Source: Hansschlegelia zhihuaiae (lineage in GTDB: Bacteria; Pseudomonadota; Alphaproteobacteria; Rhizobiales; Methylopilaceae). From it: a DNA stretch of 43,389 nucleotides. Shown here piece after piece: positions 36,320 to 43,389 of the stretch. The stretch covers positions 67,115 through 110,503 of the forward strand of contig NZ_RYFI01000008.1 of NCBI RefSeq assembly GCF_004103825.1. Reading direction: 5' to 3'. Position 1 is the stretch's first letter. The number at the start of each line of letters is the position of its first letter. The notes below the pieces were generated by a model. The model was not told where the DNA came from. It saw only the letters and a list, made by a program, of their open reading frames with translations, and did not search any database. Made by a program: the position numbers and the translations under genes.

Positions 36320-37558
36320 ATGACCGACGCCGCGACGTCGCAGCCTCCGGGAGCCGGCCGGAAACCCAAGGCGCCGCGCGACTGGCGGATCGATTTCTGG
36401 CGTGGGCTCGCCATCGTTTTCATCTTCTGGAACCACTCCGTCGACAACGTCATGAGCTGGTTCACGACGAAATATTTTGGGTTGTCCGACTCGGCCGAGC
36501 TGTTCGTCTTTTTGTCGGGCTTCGCCATGGCGAGCATGTTCCTCGCCAAGTTCCTGAGCCGCCCGATGATGGCCGCGCCCTATTCGGTAAGCCGGGCCTT
36601 CACGCTCTACATCCATCACATCACCGCCTTCGTGGTGATCGCGACGCTCGCCTCGGCCTACCGGACTTATGCCGGGTCGAGCGTCATGGAGCGGGACCTG
36701 TTCATCCGCCCGTTCTTCATCGCGACCGAGACGGTGCTGCCGAAGCTCGCGACGCTGCTCTATCTGCCGCCGCTGCTCGACATCCTGCCGCTCTACATCT
36801 TGCTGACGCTGCTGGTCGGACTGCTGTTCTGGGCGTTCCGAGACCGCTGGCGCTACTACGCGGCCTTCGCGGTCGTCGTCTGGCTGATCGCCTGGGCGAC
36901 AGGGATCACCCTGTCGTCCTATCCCGACACGCGGCTCTGGACCTTCAATCCCTTCGCCTGGCAGGCGGTGTTCCTCGCCGGCTTCGTCATGTGCCTCGCG
37001 CGCGAGGAGCCTTGGCTGAGGCGCGTCGTGACCGCGCCGGCGACGCTCGCGCTGTCGATCACCATCGTGATCGTGGGCTTCGTCGCGGCCGCGCCATGGG
37101 CGACGCTTGGGCTGCTTGACTGGCGGCCGCTCTGGATCATCACCGATCACGCCGACAAAACGAACGCCTCGCCGATCCGGCTGATCCATTTCCTCGCACT
37201 CGCCCATCTCGCCACCTGGGCGGTCGCGATCGACAATCCGCTCGGCACGAGCCTGTTCGGACGCTCGATGGTTCTGATCGGGCGGCGAAGCCTGCCGCTG
37301 TTCGTGATCTCGACGGTGTTCGCCGCCATGAGCCACGGCGTGTTCGACTGGTTCGGCAAGTCGTTCGCGGTCCAGGTGATTTATTCGCTCGGCATGGCCG
37401 GCGTGCTGATCGGCCTCGCTTTCGTGGCCGACGCCCTCGACCGTGCGACCAAAGGCGGCCCCGGAGCGCCCGTCTCCTCGCCCGACAAACCCGCGAGCCG
37501 CGCGCCCGGCGGCGGCGCTCAGCCCAGCATGGCGGCGGCGGCTCCGGAGATCCATTGA
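36320..37558 (+). CDS. opgC: OpgC-family membrane acyltransferase
   Basis: This 412-residue inner-membrane protein of the OpgC domain family has about ten helices. The family start IDFWRGLAIVFIFWNHSVDNVM is intact, followed by SDSAELFVFLSGFAMA. OpgC transfers succinyl groups to periplasmic (osmoregulated) glucans, so this gene fits with galE in envelope carbohydrate work. AGGAAGGAGG lies five bases before ATG 36320, an unusually strong ribosome site. The C-terminal 40 residues are disordered and Pro/Ala-rich. Confidence 0.88.
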   Translation: MTDAATSQPPGAGRKPKAPRDWRIDFWRGLAIVFIFWNHSVDNVMSWFTTKYFGLSDSAELFVFLSGFAMASMFLAKFLSRPMMAAPYSVSRAFTLYIHHITAFVVIATLASAYRTYAGSSVMERDLFIRPFFIATETVLPKLATLLYLPPLLDILPLYILLTLLVGLLFWAFRDRWRYYAAFAVVVWLIAWATGITLSSYPDTRLWTFNPFAWQAVFLAGFVMCLAREEPWLRRVVTAPATLALSITIVIVGFVAAAPWATLGLLDWRPLWIITDHADKTNASPIRLIHFLALAHLATWAVAIDNPLGTSLFGRSMVLIGRRSLPLFVISTVFAAMSHGVFDWFGKSFAVQVIYSLGMAGVLIGLAFVADALDRATKGGPGAPVSSPDKPASRAPGGGAQPSMAAAAPEIH

Positions 37559-37566
37559 ACCGGTCC

Positions 37567-37664
37567 GGCGGCCGCCCGGCGCGCTTCCGTCATTGCGCCG
37601 CGGCGAGGTCTTGCGCCTCTCTTCGCAAACGCGAAAAGTGAGCGCCGCCCGGGCGGCCGCCCGG
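37567..37664. repeat. 13-bp direct repeat and small palindrome upstream of pyc
   Basis: GGCGGCCGCCCGG occurs twice, at 37567-37579 and 37652-37664, 85 bases apart. Between them is a perfect palindrome TTCGC-AAAC-GCGAA at 37622-37635, a plausible operator for the pyruvate carboxylase gene starting at 37694. No regulator can be named. Confidence 0.45.
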
Positions 37665-37693
37665 TGCCCGCGTCCCAGAGGCTCCGACCCCCA

Positions 37694-40600
37694 ATGACCG
37701 CCGCGCCCGCCCGCAAGATCAAGAAGCTTCTGGTTGCGAACCGGTCGGAGATCGCGATCCGAGTCTTTCGGGCGGCGGCCGAGCTCGGGATCCGGACGGT
37801 CGCGATCTATGCCGAGGAAGACAAGCTTTCGCTGCATCGCTTCAAGGCGGACGAGGCCTATCAGGTCGGACGCGGGATGGGGCCGCTGGAGGCGTATCTC
37901 GCCATCCCTGAGGTGATGCGGGTCGCGAAGGACGCCGGCGTGGACGCCATCCATCCGGGCTACGGCTTCCTCTCCGAAAGCCCTGAATTCGCCGAGGCCT
38001 GCGCCAAGGCCGGCATCCTGTTCGTCGGGCCGAGTCCCGACACCATGAAGAAGCTCGGCAACAAGGTCGCGGCCCGCAACCTCGCGATCAGCGTCGACGT
38101 GCCGGTGATGCCCGCGACCGAGCCGCTGCCCGACGACGACGCCGAGATCAGCCGGATGGCCGAGAAGATCGGCCTGCCGGTGATGCTGAAGGCATCCTGG
38201 GGCGGGGGCGGGCGCGGCATGCGCGTCATCCGCGACCTCGCCAAGCTCCCAAGCGAGGTGAAGAACGCCAAGCGCGAGGCGAAATCGGCCTTCGGCAAGG
38301 ACGACGTCTATCTCGAGAAGCTTGTCGAGCGTGCCCGCCATGTCGAGGTCCAGATCCTCGGCGACCGGCACGGCAACGCCGTGCATCTGTTCGAACGCGA
38401 CTGCTCGGTGCAGCGTCGCCACCAGAAGGTCGTGGAGCGGGCGCCGGCGCCTTATCTCGACGACGAGCGCCGCAAGACGCTCTGCGAAAGCGCGCTCAGG
38501 ATCGCGACGGCGACCGACTATCTGGCCGCCGGCACCGTCGAATATCTGATGGACGCCGACACCGGCGACTTCTTCTTCATCGAGGTCAATCCGCGCGTCC
38601 AGGTCGAGCACACGGTGACCGAGGTCGTCACCGGCGTCGACATCGTGAAGGCCCAGATCAAGCTCGTGGAAGGCGCGAAGATCGGGACGCCGGAGAGCGG
38701 TGTGCCGAGCCAGGAGGAGCTCCAGCTCAACGGCCATGCGTTGCAGTGCCGCATCACGACGGAGAACCCGGAAGACAATTTCATCCCGGACTACGGCCGC
38801 ATCTCGGCCTATCGCGGAGCGATGGGCTTCGGCATCCGGGTCGATGGCGGCACGGCCTATTCGGGCGCCGTCATCACGCGCTTCTACGACCCGCTGCTCG
38901 AGAAGGTCACGGCCTGGGCGCCGACGCCCGAGGAGGCGTCGAAGCGCATGAGCCGGGCGCTGCGCGAATACCGCATCCGCGGCGTCGCCACCAACCTCGC
39001 CTTCCTCGAAAACGTGGTCGAGCACCCGGTCTTCCTCGCCGGCGAGACGACCACGCGCTTCATCGACGACACCAAGGAGCTGTTCGCCTTCGAGAAGCGG
39101 CAGGACCGCGCGACGAGGCTTCTCACCTATGTGGCCGACGTGACCGTCAACGGCCATCCGGAGACCAAGGGCCGCGCCAGGCCGAAGACGGGCGCGCCGA
39201 CCCCGATCGCGCCGGTCTTCGCGCGGCCGAAGGGCGACGTCCGACCCGGAGCCGATCCCGACGAGGGTCCGGTCACCGGCGAATCCGAGCGGCCGGCGAC
39301 GGTCGGCTCGGGGGAGGGCGAACTGCCGCCCGGCTCCAGGCAGCTGCTGGACAAGCTCGGCCCCAAGAAGTTCGGCGAGTGGATGCGGGCCGAAAAGCGC
39401 GTGCTGGTCACCGACACCACAATGCGCGACGCCCACCAGTCGCTGCTGGCGACCCGCATGCGCACGATCGACATCGCGGGCGTCGCGGGCTCCTACGCGT
39501 CCGGCCTCCCGCAGCTGCTCAGCCTCGAATGTTGGGGGGGCGCGACCTTCGACGTCGCGATGCGCTTCCTGACCGAGGACCCGTGGGAGCGGCTCGCCAA
39601 GATCCGCGAGGGAGCGCCGAATCTCCTGCTGCAATGCCTCGTGCGGGGCTCGAACGGCGTCGGCTACGCCAACTATCCCGACAATGTCGTGGAGAGCTTC
39701 ATCGAGCGGTCCGCCAAGGAAGGCATGGACGTCTTCCGGGTCTTCGACTGCCTGAACTGGATCGAGAACATGCGCGTCACGATCGACGCGGTGAACGAGG
39801 CCGGGAAGCTCTGCGAGGCGTCGATCTGCTACACGGCCGACATGCTCGACCCGAGCCGGGCGAAATACGACCTCAAATACTACGTGTCGCTCGCGAAGGA
39901 GCTCGAGAAGGCCGGCGCCCACGTCCTGTGCGTGAAGGACATGGGAGGGCTGCTGAAGCCCTCTGCCGCGGGCATATTGATCAAGGCGCTCCGCGAAGAG
40001 ATCGCGCTGCCCTTGCATCTGCACACTCATGATACCTCCGGCATCTCGGCCGCGACGCTGCTGGTCGCGATTGAGGCTGGCGCGGACGCCGTCGACGCGG
40101 CCATGGACGCGCTGTCGGGCATGACGTCCCAGCCCTGCCTTGGCTCGATCGTCGCGACGCTTAAGAACGGCGGGCGCGACACCGGGCTCGACCTCGAGGT
40201 GATCCGGGCGATCTCGCTCTATTGGGAGGCGGCGCGCGGGCAATACGCCGCCTTCGAGAGCGACCTGTCGGCGCCCGCGTCCGAGGTGTACCTGCACGAA
40301 ATGCCGGGCGGCCAGTTCACCAACCTCAAGGAGCAGGCGCGCTCCATGGGCCTCGAGAGCCGCTGGTCGGAGGTCGCGCGGACCTATCGCGACGTCAACG
40401 ACATGTTCGGCGACGTCGTGAAGGTCACGCCGACCTCCAAGGTGGTCGGCGACATGGCGCTGGTGATGGTCTCGGCCGGCCTCACGCGGGCGCAGGTGGA
40501 GGACCCGGACGTCGAGGTCTCGTTCCCGGAAAGCGTCGTGCAGCTGATGAAGGGCGAGCTCAGCCAGCCGCCCGGCGGCTTCCCGGAAAAGATCCAGAAG

Positions 40601-41245
40601 AAGGTGCTGAAGGGCGAGGCCCCGCTGACCGAGCGCGCCGGCGCGCTGATGCCGCCGGCCGATTTCGACGCCGTGCGGGCGGAGGTCGAGGGGAAGGTCG
40701 AGCGCAAGGTCTCGGACGTCGAGCTCGCCTCCTACCTCATGTATCCGAAGGTGTTCGTCGAGTTCGCGGCGGCGGAGAAGAAGTACGGTCCCGTCTCGTC
40801 GCTGCCGACGCCGGTTTTCTTCTACGGCGTTCAAGCCGGCGAGGAGATCTCGGTTGAGATCGAGCGTGGCAAGACGCTGGTGATCCGCTGCGTCGGCGTC
40901 GGCGAGACCGACGAGGAGGGCCAGGTCCGCGTGTTCTTCGAGCTGAACGGCCAGCCGCGCGTCATCAAGGTGCCGAACCGCTCCGCCTCGGCGACGCGTG
41001 AGGCGCGCCGCAAGGCCGAGGAAGGCAACCCCTCCCACGTCGCCGCCCCTATGCCCGGCGTGATCTCGACGGTCGCGGTCAAGGAAGGGCAGTCGGTCTC
41101 GGCCGGCGACGTCATCTGCTCGATCGAGGCGATGAAGATGGAGACGGCGCTTCACGCCGAGCGAGACGGGACGGTGAAGGAGGTTCTGGTCTCGCCCGGA
41201 ACGCCGGTCGACGCGAAGGACCTGCTCGTCGTGCTGGGCGAGTAG
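37694..41245 (+). CDS. pyc: Pyruvate carboxylase
   Basis: This 1183-residue biotin enzyme makes oxaloacetate from pyruvate, bicarbonate and ATP, replenishing the TCA cycle. The biotin carboxylase domain starts KIKKLLVANRSEIAIRVFRAA and includes ASWGGGGRGMRV and EVNPRVQVEHTVTE. The carboxyltransferase domain starts near VTDTTMRDAHQSLLATRMRT. The biotinyl lysine is about K1148 in SIEAMKMETALHAERDG. The BC–CT linker has a Pro/Gly-rich stretch around residues 500-545 that makes the protein about 30 residues longer than usual. ATG 37694 is preferred to earlier codons. Confidence 0.95.
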   Translation: MTAAPARKIKKLLVANRSEIAIRVFRAAAELGIRTVAIYAEEDKLSLHRFKADEAYQVGRGMGPLEAYLAIPEVMRVAKDAGVDAIHPGYGFLSESPEFAEACAKAGILFVGPSPDTMKKLGNKVAARNLAISVDVPVMPATEPLPDDDAEISRMAEKIGLPVMLKASWGGGGRGMRVIRDLAKLPSEVKNAKREAKSAFGKDDVYLEKLVERARHVEVQILGDRHGNAVHLFERDCSVQRRHQKVVERAPAPYLDDERRKTLCESALRIATATDYLAAGTVEYLMDADTGDFFFIEVNPRVQVEHTVTEVVTGVDIVKAQIKLVEGAKIGTPESGVPSQEELQLNGHALQCRITTENPEDNFIPDYGRISAYRGAMGFGIRVDGGTAYSGAVITRFYDPLLEKVTAWAPTPEEASKRMSRALREYRIRGVATNLAFLENVVEHPVFLAGETTTRFIDDTKELFAFEKRQDRATRLLTYVADVTVNGHPETKGRARPKTGAPTPIAPVFARPKGDVRPGADPDEGPVTGESERPATVGSGEGELPPGSRQLLDKLGPKKFGEWMRAEKRVLVTDTTMRDAHQSLLATRMRTIDIAGVAGSYASGLPQLLSLECWGGATFDVAMRFLTEDPWERLAKIREGAPNLLLQCLVRGSNGVGYANYPDNVVESFIERSAKEGMDVFRVFDCLNWIENMRVTIDAVNEAGKLCEASICYTADMLDPSRAKYDLKYYVSLAKELEKAGAHVLCVKDMGGLLKPSAAGILIKALREEIALPLHLHTHDTSGISAATLLVAIEAGADAVDAAMDALSGMTSQPCLGSIVATLKNGGRDTGLDLEVIRAISLYWEAARGQYAAFESDLSAPASEVYLHEMPGGQFTNLKEQARSMGLESRWSEVARTYRDVNDMFGDVVKVTPTSKVVGDMALVMVSAGLTRAQVEDPDVEVSFPESVVQLMKGELSQPPGGFPEKIQKKVLKGEAPLTERAGALMPPADFDAVRAEVEGKVERKVSDVELASYLMYPKVFVEFAAAEKKYGPVSSLPTPVFFYGVQAGEEISVEIERGKTLVIRCVGVGETDEEGQVRVFFELNGQPRVIKVPNRSASATREARRKAEEGNPSHVAAPMPGVISTVAVKEGQSVSAGDVICSIEAMKMETALHAERDGTVKEVLVSPGTPVDAKDLLVVLGE

Positions 41246-41293
41246 GCGCCGCCGGACTCCCGCCGAGCGCCGGGAGCCGCTAGTGTCTTCCCC

Positions 41294-41983
41294 ATGTTGG
41301 ATCAGACAAGTCCCGGTCGCCCGCCCGAGGCGCCGCCGCCGCGAGAAGGCGGGTTGCTGCGCGAGGCGCTCCGCCGCGCGCGGATCGAAGCCGCCGAGCA
41401 GACCGACGTGGTGATCGACTTGCGGCAGGCCGAGATCGCCCGTCTCGAGATGCTGAGGGACGAGCTCGCGCCGGTCTTCGCCGAAGTGCCGGCCGAAGTC
41501 GATCTGTTCGACGTCGGCCTCGCGCCGGGCGACCGGCCGCGACTGTTCGTCGACATGGTGTCGTTCGTCGAGATGAGCCGCGACCGGCGCATGTACCGCT
41601 TCATGCGCGACGGCAGGCACGGCCGCGTCTGCGCCGCCGAGAGCGAGAAGACCGCCGCGATCGTCGAGGCGATCACGTCCTATGTCGCGCGCCGGCTGAT
41701 CGAGCGTGAGCGACTGCTCGCAGATGACGACCGGGTGTTCGACTCCAGCTCTTCAAGAACGCACATGCACGAAATGGCCGCACGATCCGAACCAGAGCAG
41801 TCCGCGAGTCCCCCTCCGCCGTCGGCCGCGAGAGCGCCGGCGCCGCCGGCGGCCCCGCCTGCCGGGCGGCCGTGGCTCCGGGCGATCACGATCCTGCTCG
41901 CCTTCATGCTCGGCGGCGCGCTCGGGGCGGCGGTCGTCGGCGGCGTCATCCTCGCGTCCGCCAAGGGCCTGTTGCCGTTCTGA
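41294..41983 (+). CDS. Hypothetical membrane-anchored protein
   Basis: This 229-residue protein has a helical, charged N-terminal domain (ALRRARIEAAEQTDVVIDLRQ, then LEMLRDELAPVFAEVP), a mixed alpha/beta core with RPRLFVDMVSFVEMSRDRRMY and DGRHGRVCAAES, a Ser/Pro/Ala-rich linker (about 165-195) and one C-terminal helix (RAITILLAFMLGGALGAAVVG). I do not recognise the family. The layout is of a cytoplasmic domain tethered to the inner membrane. It follows pyc by about 50 bases and converges with the phosphoesterase gene. Confidence 0.8.
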   Translation: MLDQTSPGRPPEAPPPREGGLLREALRRARIEAAEQTDVVIDLRQAEIARLEMLRDELAPVFAEVPAEVDLFDVGLAPGDRPRLFVDMVSFVEMSRDRRMYRFMRDGRHGRVCAAESEKTAAIVEAITSYVARRLIERERLLADDDRVFDSSSSRTHMHEMAARSEPEQSASPPPPSAARAPAPPAAPPAGRPWLRAITILLAFMLGGALGAAVVGGVILASAKGLLPF

Positions 41984-41994
41984 GCGAGGACGGC

Positions 41995-42876
41995 TCAGGC
42001 CAGCCGGAAGCGGTCGGTTTCGGCGATCTCGCCGTCGCGCGTCAGGCCGCGCGTCACGCCCTCGCACTCCCAGGCGCCGGGACCCCCCGACACGCTATAG
42101 AGGTTGTAGGCCGCAAGCGGTTCGTGGCTGAGCATCCCGGTCGAGCAGGAGGGCACGGCGACAACCGGCACGATGCTTTCGGGCCCTGCGATCTCGGCTC
42201 GGGCGGGCTCGTGATTGTGTCCGTGGAGCACGAGTTCCGCGCCCTCGCGGGCGATCACGTCGCGAAGCTCGGCGGCGTCCCGGAGACGGCGCAGCCACGG
42301 CGTGCCGTCCTCCGCGACCGGGTGATGCACGAGCACGATGCGGAACAGGCCCTCTTCCTTGAGGCTTCGCAGCAGCGGGCCGAGCGCGTCGCGCTGGATG
42401 GGGCCGACGTCGCCGGTCGCCGCGAGCGGCATGGTGGGCACCGCGGAGGAAAGGCCGATCAGCGCGGTGAGACCATGCCGGCGCACGTAAGGAAAGCCGA
42501 CGCGGCCGTCGTCGCTCGACATATGCGCGCCCCAGACCCGCGCCGGGGCGCCGCGGACGTTGCGCACATAGGCGTCGTGATTGCCCGGGATGGCCGCGAC
42601 CTTCTCTGGGGGACCGAGCCGCCCGAGGAACAGCGCGGCGGGCAGGAACTCGCCCTCGAGTCCGAGATTGGTGAGGTCGCCCGTGACCGCGACCGCGTCC
42701 GGCGCCTCGTCGACCAGGTCGGCGACAAGGCGATCGAGCACGTTCATGTCGTGCCAGCGCCGCCGACGGCGCATGTAGTTGATCGCGCCGAGGCCGCGCT
42801 TCGACAGCAGGTCGAAGGCGCTGAAGCTCGGAAGCGGCCCGAGATGGGGATCGGAAAGATGGGCGATGACTGTCAC
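41995..42876 (-). CDS. CpdA-like metallophosphoesterase
   Basis: This 293-residue calcineurin-like phosphoesterase carries all metal motifs: AHLSDPHLG at the N-terminus, VTGDLTNLG, IPGNHDAYV, VLVHHPVAED and LHGHNHEP. The arrangement resembles 3',5'-cAMP phosphodiesterase CpdA and class III phosphodiesterases; the true substrate is unknown. It is cytosolic. It converges with the membrane-anchored hypothetical and diverges from the NUDIX gene with about 100 bases between starts. Confidence 0.9.
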   Translation of the reverse strand: MTVIAHLSDPHLGPLPSFSAFDLLSKRGLGAINYMRRRRRWHDMNVLDRLVADLVDEAPDAVAVTGDLTNLGLEGEFLPAALFLGRLGPPEKVAAIPGNHDAYVRNVRGAPARVWGAHMSSDDGRVGFPYVRRHGLTALIGLSSAVPTMPLAATGDVGPIQRDALGPLLRSLKEEGLFRIVLVHHPVAEDGTPWLRRLRDAAELRDVIAREGAELVLHGHNHEPARAEIAGPESIVPVVAVPSCSTGMLSHEPLAAYNLYSVSGGPGAWECEGVTRGLTRDGEIAETDRFRLA

Positions 42877-42978
42877 GCGGGCTCATATAGCGGCGCTGCG
42901 GCGGCGCGCCCATCGCTTTCGGGCGGCCATCGACGCGGTTCCGGGTCGAGCCGCCCTCCGGAGGCCGAGATCGTAGGC

Positions 42979-43389
42979 ATGGTGAAGTCGAAGCTGCTGC
43001 GCGCCGCGCTGGCGCGATGGGGACGCGCCACCCGCGGCATGACGCTCGGCGTGCGGGCGCTCGCGGCCGACGAGGCGGGCCGGGTGATGCTGGTCCGCCA
43101 TGGTTACGCGCCCGGCTGGCACCTGCCCGGCGGCGCGGTCGAGGTGGGCGAGACCGCAGAGATCGCGGCTGTCCGCGAGCTTCTGGAGGAGACGGGCCTC
43201 GAAGCGCTGGGCCGGCCGGTGCTGGTCGGCCTCTACTTCAACCGGTCCTATGGCGGGCGGGACCACGTCGCGCTGTTTCGTATCGAACGCTTCGAGCGCC
43301 GGCCGGAGCCTGCTCCGAACCGCGAAATCGCGGAGCGCGGCTGGTTCGCGCCCGATACGCTGCCGGAGGGCGTGACGGCCGCGACCCGC
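42979..43389 (+). CDS. NUDIX hydrolase, N-terminal part
   Basis: The gene runs off the window end after 137 codons. The NUDIX box is complete: GAVEVGETAEIAAVRELLEET fits G-x5-E-x7-RE-U-x-EE-x-GU, with the metal-binding glutamates in RELLEE. A basic N-terminus (MVKSKLLRAALARWGRATRG) precedes GMTLGVRALAADEAGRVMLV. NUDIX enzymes cleave nucleoside diphosphates linked to other groups; the substrate cannot be told. Only a few dozen residues should be missing at the C-terminus. Confidence 0.85.
   Translation, partial: MVKSKLLRAALARWGRATRGMTLGVRALAADEAGRVMLVRHGYAPGWHLPGGAVEVGETAEIAAVRELLEETGLEALGRPVLVGLYFNRSYGGRDHVALFRIERFERRPEPAPNREIAERGWFAPDTLPEGVTAATR

Noticed and set aside
35810-41620. Open frame of 1936 codons on the reverse strand, antisense to the MFS, opgC and pyc genes
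   Set aside because: It is the mirror frame of GC-rich genes, is dominated by Arg/Asp/His/Ala runs and has no domains; the forward-strand genes carry clear motifs.

Overview
The window is a GC-rich alphaproteobacterial chromosome segment. Gene content and order point to the Hyphomicrobiales (Rhizobiales): zapA–6S RNA–5-FCL at the left edge, a ruvCAB–ybgC–tolQRAB–pal–cpoB–tilS run, and a PhyR/NepR/EcfG general stress response locus. The exact genus cannot be fixed from the sequence alone. No tRNA, rRNA, CRISPR array or complete insertion sequence was seen.

Layout. 1–2030: the zapA tail, 6S RNA, 5-formyltetrahydrofolate cyclo-ligase, a tiny lipoprotein and a YmdB-type phosphoesterase. About 2040–3695: a sharply AT-richer island carrying a ParA-family ATPase and a small partner with a SAP-like tail. 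Its right edge falls inside a small reverse-strand gene that is coupled to an FdhF/YdeP-type molybdopterin oxidoreductase. 6544–13246: YebC, a TauE/SafE exporter, an Hsp70-like YegD protein, RuvC-RuvA-RuvB (with a reverse-strand sulfotransferase-like gene between ruvA and ruvB) and YbgC. 13247–15305: palindromic repeats and two tandem secreted trypsin-like proteases. 15507–22765: TolQ, TolR, TolA, TolB, an AT-rich helix-turn-helix gene with its own promoter and operator-like palindrome, then Pal, CpoB and TilS. 22822–27815: a PCu(A)C copper chaperone, RecQ, a SpoU rRNA/tRNA methyltransferase and a Uup-type ABC-F ATPase. 27871–32804 (reverse strand): a PhyK-like kinase, the sigma factor EcfG, its anti-sigma NepR, a small membrane protein, Dps, PhyR and a degenerate HWE kinase. 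32907–43389: an FNR-like regulator, GalE, an MFS transporter, OpgC, pyruvate carboxylase, a membrane-anchored hypothetical, a CpdA-like phosphoesterase and a truncated NUDIX hydrolase.

How the genes work together. The Tol-Pal proteins link inner and outer membranes at the division site, and the RuvABC and RecQ proteins act in recombination. The 27.8–32.8 kb block forms a partner-switching circuit: kinases phosphorylate PhyR, phospho-PhyR sequesters NepR, and EcfG is released. Dps and its small neighbour lie inside this block behind a close match to an EcfG promoter, so they are probable direct targets.

The most unusual pieces are the two compositional outliers: the ParA/SAP-like cassette with its mosaic neighbour (2.0–3.7 kb), and the self-contained regulator gene wedged between tolB and pal (19.3–19.7 kb). 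Neither matches a system I can name.
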